A DNA stretch of 12,734 bases, from NCBI GenBank assembly GCA_900556785.1, contig USQK01000051.1, positions 1 to 12,734 on the forward strand. Direction: 5' to 3'. Below the pieces are notes generated by a model. It searched no databases. It was not told the DNA's origin and was given only the letters and a program-made list of their open reading frames with translations. The position numbers and the translations under genes were made by a program. Positions 8,501 to 12,734 of the stretch are shown here, in pieces; the stretch's first letter is position 1, and the number at the start of each line of letters is the position of its first letter. This DNA is from an uncultured Veillonella sp. (GTDB lineage Bacteria; Bacillota; Negativicutes; Veillonellales; Veillonellaceae).

Positions 8501-8967
8501 GCGCCTTCCATATTATCTTGCAAGATATATTGAGGGATCTCACCTTGAATACAAGCACTGAGGGCAATTATACCTTTACTGTATTGGCGCAATAAATCGC
8601 GGTCTGCACGAGGCTTATAATTAAACCCTTCAGTAGAGGCTTTCGACACGATTTTAACGAGATTTCGATACCCTTCCATAGTCTCCGCTAATAGAATAAG
8701 ATGTTTTAATCGCTCACGGCTACGGCCTTCCTGCTTATCAAGACGGCTACCTTCTGTGACATATACTTCACACCCAATAATCGGTTTAACGCCTTGGGCC
8801 ATACATTCCTTATAAAAATAAATGGCTGCGTACATATTGCCGTGATCTGTAATGGCAAGGGCTGGCTGATTTAACTCCTTCGCACGACGTACCATGTCAG
8901 GCAAACGACTGATGCCGTCCAGCAAACTAAATTCTGTATGACTATGTAAATGTACAAATGGCTGCAT
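5560..8967 (-). CDS. dnaE: DNA polymerase III subunit alpha, DnaE type
   Basis: This is a C-family replicative DNA polymerase of 1135 residues, close to the usual 1100-1180. The N-terminal PHP domain (about 1-270) keeps a full set of likely metal ligands: H8, H10, D41, H42, E67, H89, D207 and H209. It may therefore be an active metal-dependent proofreading nuclease, unlike the E. coli enzyme, which has lost ligands. The palm holds GPGRGSAAGSVVAYLLG and the catalytic aspartates in PDIDIDF (D398, D400) and KMDFLGLRT (D550). The fingers follow, then the helix-hairpin-helix and an OB fold (about 980-1060, ITFGGLIENKTDRM). A clamp-binding-like TMSLF occurs near residue 905, with T where the consensus has Q. 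AGGAGGTG is placed four bases before the ATG. It follows the YgjP-like gene by 12 bp, so the two are surely co-transcribed. Confidence 0.98.
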   Translation of the reverse strand: MQPFVHLHSHTEFSLLDGISRLPDMVRRAKELNQPALAITDHGNMYAAIYFYKECMAQGVKPIIGCEVYVTEGSRLDKQEGRSRERLKHLILLAETMEGYRNLVKIVSKASTEGFNYKPRADRDLLRQYSKGIIALSACIQGEIPQYILQDNMEGAKRSIEWYIETYGKDNFFLEIQNHGLPEEAKAQEELIKLSKEYGLGIVASNDFHYVLKEDADAQDIKVCISTGRRRAEVDRLKFPNDEFYLKSGNEMAELFGHIPGAMENTLKIADRCNVEFNFDEHHLPHFDVPDGEKSKTYLRKVCEREIPRLYGETSEELQKRLDYELDVIGTMGFEDYFLIVWDYVRYAREHDILVGPGRGSAAGSVVAYLLGITGLDPLKYDLLFERFLNPERVSMPDIDIDFCYEKRGQAIEYVTRKYGQERVSQIITFGTEAARAVIRDVGRVLDLPLAEVNRIAKMIPNELGITLDKALQGKELKALYEADPNVKELFDFGKKLEGIARNSSTHAAGVVISADPLDDHVPVQNANDDGFVTQYDKDNIEELGLLKMDFLGLRTLTVMGDALKLIKTNRGIDLDLDAIPLDDKAACDILTKGDTSGVFQLESEGITKLVMDLKPEHFEDLIPLVALYRPGPLGSGMVADFIDRRHGKKEVTYLHPILEPILKDTFGVILYQEQVMQIASAMGGFSLGQADLMRRAMGKKKESVLKAQRESFIQGSINNGIEESIANEVFDLLVYFAGYGFNKSHSAAYAYIAYQTAYLKAHYFPEFMAATMTSFMQNMQKLTYYINACKKHNVKVLGPDINYSERSFAVQGDAIRFGLGGIKNVGDNAIDRLIRERNEHGLYTDIVDFCKRVDNKVVNKRLLESLIRCGAMDGFKENRNQLLHMYESAQAVGAKEQKDAAMGTMSLFGDIEESVDFIPVPNVEDLSEDDKLKDEKEYTGFYITGHPLQGYAKELEGLFELGALVENPEQYDGQTITFGGLIENKTDRMTRRNEVMSILRIEDYSGAANVVAFPKVFSQSQQFLAVDMIVKVKGRVDADEKGVQIIADRIMPLKVNYSQAKHVAIHIYSQYDTPENSEALKRLLTNTAGSVPTSLYLHRQRKRINLPPNMCFDPSDESIKAIEAILGDGSVEVQ

Positions 8968-8979
8968 GGTACACCTCCT

Positions 8980-9723
8980 TTAAGGGCGATGAGCAAAATA
9001 CACGTTCAATGACTTCTTGCGGACCTTCCAATCTGGCAAAAACTGTGCCACTAGATTGTGAAAGTTCTTGGAATGGTCTAAATATTTAAAATGAGCAAAC
9101 TCATGAACCATAACGTACTCAATATACGCCTGTGGTCCCTCTAACAAACGGGTGTTCATCTTGACGAGCTGCTTTGCAGGCGTACAAGAACCCCAACGAC
9201 TCTTCATTCGCTGCTGTTTTATGATTGGCATAGGCACATCAATACCTTGCTTGTGAAAGCGCTGATACACGACCTTCGCCCAATGGACAAAGACCTTCTC
9301 CCCTAAATTACGCCAATAACTTTGCATTAATTTATGTTTAGCTTCAAATGTCGTACCCTGAGGTACAACCATGGTAAGAATGGCTTTTCCATCGAAGCCG
9401 ATATGAGGCTTTCCATCCTGCTCAACTAGGCGCAAGGTAACGGGAATACCGAGAATTGATAAGCTTTCACCATTCACATACTGCAATGCATCGACACGCT
9501 TAGCATTCAATGCATCAATCTTGTAACGAGCCCGCTCAATGAAGGGCATATTCTCGATGACAAACTTGTCCACCCTATAATCCGGCACATACCCATTCGC
9601 CGACACATGGATCACACCATCCCTCGTGATGCGCATATTCATGTTCTTCACACGCTTAATGGTTAACTCATATTCAATTCTGTCGCCATTATAGGTAATA
9701 GACCTAGTTGTTGAAGTATTCAT
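8980..9723 (-). CDS. YgjP-like zinc metallopeptidase (DUF45, M48-related)
   Basis: This 247-residue soluble protein carries the YgjP-like metallopeptidase domain in its C-terminal half. The signs are RMKSRWGSC (about 176-184), typical of this family, and HEFAH at 207-211 followed by the third probable zinc ligand H217 in DHSKNFH. Length and layout (N-terminal beta-rich part, then the metal site) match the 230-250 residue family. Its substrates are not established. I chose the ATG at 9723. A GTG eight codons earlier (9747) keeps the frame open but has no ribosome binding site. The chosen ATG has AAAAGG only one base away, so initiation is not textbook and the start is the least certain part. 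Its stop lies inside the spacer that carries the dnaE ribosome binding site, so it leads the operon. Confidence 0.9.
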   Translation of the reverse strand: MNTSTTRSITYNGDRIEYELTIKRVKNMNMRITRDGVIHVSANGYVPDYRVDKFVIENMPFIERARYKIDALNAKRVDALQYVNGESLSILGIPVTLRLVEQDGKPHIGFDGKAILTMVVPQGTTFEAKHKLMQSYWRNLGEKVFVHWAKVVYQRFHKQGIDVPMPIIKQQRMKSRWGSCTPAKQLVKMNTRLLEGPQAYIEYVMVHEFAHFKYLDHSKNFHNLVAQFLPDWKVRKKSLNVYFAHRP

Positions 9724-9807
9724 ACCTTTTATTTTATCATAAAACACTCATAAAATCGTAAAATTCTAGTAATTTTAATAGGAATTATTCGATATAGGTA
9801 AAATGAT

Positions 9808-9845
9808 AAAAAACAGATAGCTGATTAAGAATAATCAACTATCTG
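9808..9845 (-). terminator. Intrinsic terminator after the small membrane protein gene
   Basis: CAGATAG (9814-9820) pairs with CTATCTG (9839-9845) and TGATT (9822-9826) with AATCA (9833-9837), with one C/A mismatch between them and a 6-nt loop. On the minus strand six T (9813-9808) follow the stem directly. It lies about 50 bp after the stop at 9894 and closes the AT-rich gene group. The core operon beginning at 9723 must then have its own promoter in the following 85 bp, where a TATGAT (9744-9739) is the only suggestion. Confidence 0.85.
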
Positions 9846-9893
9846 CTGTAAATACTAAAATATTATGTTATGAACCTTAACGCTTATTATATT

Positions 9894-10271
9894 TTACCAA
9901 CTCAAAATCCCAAGAAGAATTAGAAGAATACTTTGTCCTACAGACACAGCAATTCGACCTTTTCCTATAATACTACTGCCATAGCTTTTCCCTTCCTTGC
10001 ACATAAAATATTCATTGAGGTTTTTCTTTAGTGCAAACATTTCTACCCAAAGAAGGACCGCAAGTATGAACGAAAAAATAGAAAAACTATGTAAAATCCT
10101 CCCTCCAAAAACAACCATTAATTCAATCATCAATAATTGACCTAATTGTATCATCGTAAGAAGAAGACTTCTCTTAGTATTTACTCCTGCAATAGTTATT
10201 GTATTGTTCCGTATAATATATATTGCATACATACCAAGTAAAATACTACATAAGATGCGCCCAGCGTTCAT
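9894..10271 (-). CDS. Small four-helix membrane protein, unknown function
   Basis: This 125-residue protein is not one I recognise. It has four clear hydrophobic segments at about 5-20, 36-57, 64-81 and 107-124. Short polar links separate them, the longest being a charged loop at 82-106 (KKNLNEYFMCKEGKSYG). There is no enzymatic motif and no signal peptide distinct from the first helix. The ATG is strongly supported by GAGGAGAG three bases upstream. It is the last gene of the AT-rich group and is followed by an intrinsic terminator. A gap of 215 bp separates it from the gene above, so it may have its own promoter. It could be an accessory or immunity-type membrane protein, but nothing in the sequence proves that. 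Confidence 0.8.
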   Translation of the reverse strand: MNAGRILCSILLGMYAIYIIRNNTITIAGVNTKRSLLLTMIQLGQLLMIELMVVFGGRILHSFSIFSFILAVLLWVEMFALKKNLNEYFMCKEGKSYGSSIIGKGRIAVSVGQSILLILLGILSW

Positions 10272-10486
10272 AATCTCTCCTCACTAATCGTTTATACCAT
10301 CGAAACCATCTTGACTATCTTCATTTGTATATGCAGTATTGTATACTAGTCTTTCTCTGATTTAGAAATGAACCAGTAATAACATGCTATATAGATCTTT
10401 TATAGCTATTTTATAGATATTATTAACATCTGCAGTATTTTAATAGGCTTATATACTATGGCATTTTATAATAAAAAAAACAGATA

Positions 10487-10936
10487 CTACTCTACTGCAT
10501 GAAATCTTTGAGATTTATCATCATAATAAATTTTCCATTTGGACAATGCTAATGGAATATTTTCATCGTAATAATCTCGCCCTCTCCAAATCGAACTATT
10601 TCTAAAATAGGAGTAACCATTTTTTACTAATTCTGTATCTAAACAAAATTCACCGGCTAGACTAATATTATTTTCTAAAAGCAAAGTTCGAACAATTAGG
10701 GCGTCATAATCCCAACCTTCGAAGAGTAAATAGTCAAAATAATTAAGTGCTATATAGGCATCCCATCTATTATTTAAAACAATTAACTGAAATAATTTAT
10801 TAATCAATGTATAGTTGGGAGACATATAATATTCGTCACTCAAAAGAAATTGATATATTTGTGTAATTCTATTTTCATCTAGTTTTTTAGTCTGATCAAT
10901 ATCAACTAAATCAAGAAAAGCGTCTAAGGGCTCCAT
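10487..10936 (-). CDS. Acidic soluble protein, unknown function (possible immunity protein)
   Basis: This is a 149-residue protein with no membrane segment or signal peptide and no motif I recognise. It is markedly acidic (24 Asp/Glu against 14 Lys/Arg) and rich in Tyr, Phe and Trp. It appears mostly helical, with the C-terminal third (about 108-140) full of aromatic and charged residues. The ATG has AGGAG seven bases upstream in a T-rich leader. A 20-bp perfect palindrome lies 20 bp upstream of the start. Small, acidic, AT-rich orphan genes in such clusters are often immunity proteins against polymorphic toxins. That is inference from size and context only, since no toxin is visible in the window. 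Confidence 0.75.
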   Translation of the reverse strand: MEPLDAFLDLVDIDQTKKLDENRITQIYQFLLSDEYYMSPNYTLINKLFQLIVLNNRWDAYIALNYFDYLLFEGWDYDALIVRTLLLENNISLAGEFCLDTELVKNGYSYFRNSSIWRGRDYYDENIPLALSKWKIYYDDKSQRFHAVE

Positions 10937-10956
10937 AAAAAAACTCCTATTTCACA

Positions 10957-10976
10957 ATATTTACTGCAGTAAATAT
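10957..10976. promoter_or_regulatory. Perfect 20-bp palindrome upstream of the acidic-protein gene
   Basis: ATATTTACTGCAGTAAATAT is perfectly self-complementary over 20 bp. It sits 20 bp before the start codon at 10936, just upstream of the ribosome binding site, where a repressor dimer could block transcription. It could also form a small hairpin in the leader RNA. I found no second copy of the whole sequence; CTGCAGTA recurs near 10433 without the symmetry. The rest of this 166-bp gap shows no gene. Confidence 0.45.
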
Positions 10977-11102
10977 ATAAGCATGATTACTATTGATAAC
11001 CAGACACTCTCCAGTTTCAATTCATAAAGCCATTTGTAGTTCCAACTAATTAAAATCTTATTATTTAATACCAAAAGAACATCTTAGAATGAAGGCAATT
11101 AA

Positions 11103-11414
11103 TTATAAATGTAATAGTTCTAACCAATTATTATGTGCTAACACTACAATATATCCATCATTCTCCGAATCCTTTGTAACATATACTCTATATGATTCAT
11201 TTTCATATACATAACGAGACGCAGTCTGATCAACTAAAGTCCATTCTCCATTTAAGGGCTTTATTGATTTTATATCTCTATGTTGTGAATCTGGCTTTAT
11301 ATCAATTGATCGACCTATTGATATAAGATTTCTTCTATTCGTATCATGTACATCTCCATCGATTATATATTGATCTCGTGGAAAAGCTGCATTTAAAGCT
11401 TGTGTCAATTCCAT
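11103..11414 (-). CDS. Soluble protein, unknown; probably the C-terminal part of a split gene
   Basis: Read from the ATG at 11414, this is a 103-residue polar protein without membrane segments (for example PLNGEWTLVDQTASRYVYE near 53-71). I do not recognise a family. No ribosome binding site precedes this ATG: the upstream bases are GTTGAGTAGTCTAGA. The 37-codon reading frame immediately upstream is in the same frame, separated only by TAG, TCT and AGA. Removing that one stop gives a 143-residue protein with an N-terminal membrane anchor and this soluble domain outside or inside the membrane, the same layout as the next gene up (11594-12082). Alternatives are a coupled two-gene arrangement by re-initiation, or stop-codon readthrough. 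The coding stretch itself looks real; its start does not. Confidence 0.65.
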   Translation of the reverse strand: MELTQALNAAFPRDQYIIDGDVHDTNRRNLISIGRSIDIKPDSQHRDIKSIKPLNGEWTLVDQTASRYVYENESYRVYVTKDSENDGYIVVLAHNNWLELLHL

Positions 11415-11420
11415 TCTAGA

Positions 11421-11534
11421 CTACTCAACAGTATCATTAAACAAAAACTTATAGCCTAATCCACAAATTAGCCATAAACTAAAACAGCCTATAAAAATGT
11501 ACCAAACAACAGAATAAATTGTTTTAAATTGCAT
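11421..11534 (-). CDS. 37-residue single-helix membrane peptide, likely N-terminus of a split gene
   Basis: This short reading frame encodes 37 residues beginning MQFKTIYSVVWYIFIG and ending FNDTVE before TAG. Residues 5-32 are one hydrophobic helix with two cysteines (17 and 24). A GAGGA lies about 9-10 bases before the ATG, an acceptable but rather distant ribosome binding site, and a stop codon in frame seven codons upstream makes this ATG the only start. The frame continues without a shift into the 103-residue protein at 11103-11414 if the TAG is ignored. It is therefore either a genuine small membrane peptide coupled to the next gene or the anchor of a protein interrupted by an amber mutation. 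I favour the second. Confidence 0.55.
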   Translation of the reverse strand: MQFKTIYSVVWYIFIGCFSLWLICGLGYKFLFNDTVE

Positions 11535-11593
11535 ACCTAAAAATCCTCTATATTACCTATATACTAGTTCTATCTAGCAGAGTAGCTAGAGAA

Positions 11594-12082
11594 TTAAAGA
11601 TATTCCCAGTTACCACTTTCAATTAAACGCCGATATCTTATAGGAAGGTGCTCATAATCATCTATCACCTTTATTCTTCCAATAAAATCATCATATTGTT
11701 TTTCATCCATATCAAATTTAAGATTTACAAATATATAGTGATCTAAGTATCCATCATAAATAATATATTTTTGTTGCATATGATCAACTTGACCAATAAA
11801 AATTTGATGATTATTAATTAATTTATATATATGATAATTATCTGATTCTAAGGAGTTTATGATTTTATATGACTTTATACCAGTTGCTATTCTAATCATT
11901 TGTCTATAATCATACAAAACACCTTCATTATTTAACTGAACTAAATAATCAGGCTTTATACCAACCACACTTCCTAATTCAGCATGAAAAAACCAAGAAT
12001 TCAATAGAAAATAGATTCCAATTAAGAACAGCGAAAAAATGTTTCCTAATATGCTAAATATTAGTAATCTCTTTTTCCACAT
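11594..12082 (-). CDS. Membrane-anchored protein of unknown function
   Basis: This 162-residue protein has a positively charged start (MWKKR) followed by one hydrophobic helix at about 6-28. The remaining 130 residues are polar, with many Tyr, Asp and His (for example YIIYDGYLDHYIF near 107-119). I infer that it is anchored in the cytoplasmic membrane with the soluble domain probably outside. No lipobox cysteine is present, and I recognise no family. The ATG has AAAGGGTGA about 7 bases upstream. The gene begins 24 bp after the stop of the gene above, so they form an operon, and the split gene follows after 59 bp. Codon use is strongly AT-biased like its neighbours and unlike dnaE. Confidence 0.75.
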   Translation of the reverse strand: MWKKRLLIFSILGNIFSLFLIGIYFLLNSWFFHAELGSVVGIKPDYLVQLNNEGVLYDYRQMIRIATGIKSYKIINSLESDNYHIYKLINNHQIFIGQVDHMQQKYIIYDGYLDHYIFVNLKFDMDEKQYDDFIGRIKVIDDYEHLPIRYRRLIESGNWEYL

Positions 12083-12106
12083 CTACTAATCACCCTTTAC
12101 TTTCAT

Positions 12107-12733
12107 TTATTGCAAATAATTTTCTAACCCCATTTTATGTTCTGGTTTTAAGCTCATACTCTCTCGTGCAGTAACTAACTTAATAAACAATTCTTCTATA
12201 ACGTCCTTATCATATTTACTAAATTGACTATAATGATCTATAGCTATAATTTTATCTTTTAGTTGTTCATCATGATTTCGTTCTTTGATTAATTCATTAA
12301 CACTAAACTCTTTTGTTTTACTAGAAACCGTCTCATTAAGAAAATTATAATATAATAAGTTGTTAGAATAGTACTTCCAAACTGTACCCGTTTCTAAATC
12401 TATCTTTGTAATACTACCAAAATCAACATTATAGAATATATTATTAGAAATTTTATACTTATCAATTTTCGATAATTTAGCTCCTGTTGCAAGATTATAA
12501 ATCCCACGTGTTTCACTAGAGAAAAAGAATGGAAATTTAATTATATTCCCTTCCTCTATTGGAATTCTTTCCCTAAAGTCAGCATAAAATTTGCTTTTCC
12601 AAACTTCCTGTTCCGAATCAGAGAAACGACTAAATTCTGGATACACATTAGTAATGTCATTCATTCTGATTTCATTAGGTGGCTCTTTATGTAATATAAA
12701 TACATGTTCGTTATTTAATTCATTATATACACC
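12107..12733 (-). CDS. C-terminal part of an unknown soluble protein, cut by the window edge
   Basis: The frame is open from the right edge for 208 codons to TAA. An internal ATG at 12664 could mark a 185-residue protein, but it has no ribosome binding site. The 23 codons above it read as ordinary protein (GVYNELNNEHVFILHKEP), so I treat the gene as continuing beyond the window. There is no membrane segment. Hydrophilic, aromatic-rich stretches such as NIIKFPFFFSSETRGIYNLA are seen, and the last 60 residues look helical and charged. No family is recognised. It is the first visible gene of the AT-rich group and is followed after 24 bp by the membrane-anchored protein gene. The missing upstream part may show what the cluster is. 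Confidence 0.65.
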   Translation of the reverse strand, partial: GVYNELNNEHVFILHKEPPNEIRMNDITNVYPEFSRFSDSEQEVWKSKFYADFRERIPIEEGNIIKFPFFFSSETRGIYNLATGAKLSKIDKYKISNNIFYNVDFGSITKIDLETGTVWKYYSNNLLYYNFLNETVSSKTKEFSVNELIKERNHDEQLKDKIIAIDHYSQFSKYDKDVIEELFIKLVTARESMSLKPEHKMGLENYLQ

Positions 12734-12734
12734 A

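Noticed and set aside
9724..9747. A GTG start for the YgjP-like protein, adding eight residues
   Set aside because: No ribosome binding site precedes it and the stretch holds a possible -10 box. The ATG at 9723 is preferred, though its own site is also weak.
10473..10489. A T8 run just after the stop of the acidic-protein gene, as a terminator
   Set aside because: I could not find a stable hairpin in front of it, so it is only a T-run.
11555..11593. CTAG-containing short repeats between the anchored protein and the split gene
   Set aside because: The stems are only about 5 bp, without a T-run, and are expected by chance in such AT-rich DNA.
12662..12664. An ATG as the true start of the right-edge gene
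   Set aside because: No ribosome binding site, and the frame stays open with protein-like sequence to the window edge.

Overview
The window is a chromosomal segment from a low-to-moderate GC bacterium of the Firmicutes lineage. It is most likely Veillonella or a close relative (Negativicutes). I infer this from the overall protein character and the gene set: a long pyruvate kinase with a C-terminal extension directly after dnaE, and a DASS-type anion transporter. I could not run a database search. Every supportable gene lies on the minus strand, so transcription runs from high to low coordinates.

Positions 12733 to about 9894 form an AT-rich accessory stretch; a sampled 60-base line has 16 G+C. 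It holds short unrecognised genes: the 3' part of an unknown soluble protein that runs off the window edge (12107-12733), a protein with an N-terminal membrane anchor (11594-12082), a 37-residue membrane peptide (11421-11534), a soluble protein in the same frame right behind it (11103-11414), an acidic soluble protein (10487-10936) and a four-helix membrane protein (9894-10271). The last is followed by a strong intrinsic terminator (9808-9845). The most striking point here is that the 37-residue peptide and the 103-residue protein are separated only by one in-frame TAG and two codons. They look like one membrane-anchored protein split by a nonsense codon.

Positions 9723 to 2884 hold ordinary core genes with higher GC; a sampled 60-base line of dnaE has 31 G+C. 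These are a YgjP-type metallopeptidase, dnaE (replicative DNA polymerase III alpha, 12 bp behind the peptidase), pyk (pyruvate kinase), and a BI-1/YccA-family membrane protein. A LysR-type regulator (1961-2872) follows the BI-1 gene after 11 bp. The pyruvate kinase keeps its catalytic residues, but its C-terminal PEP-utiliser-like domain has TSD where a phosphorylatable TSH is expected.

Positions 1960 to 1 hold a well-formed intrinsic terminator for lysR, a long nested dyad with a -10 box, and a CitT/TtdT-like dicarboxylate transporter (166-1569). The first 14 codons of another gene lie at the left edge (42-1). LysR, the dyad and the transporter may form one regulatory unit, but that is inference. 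Two hairpins carrying the same GTCGCGAG octamer flank the transporter. I see no tRNA, rRNA, CRISPR array, insertion sequence or phage gene.
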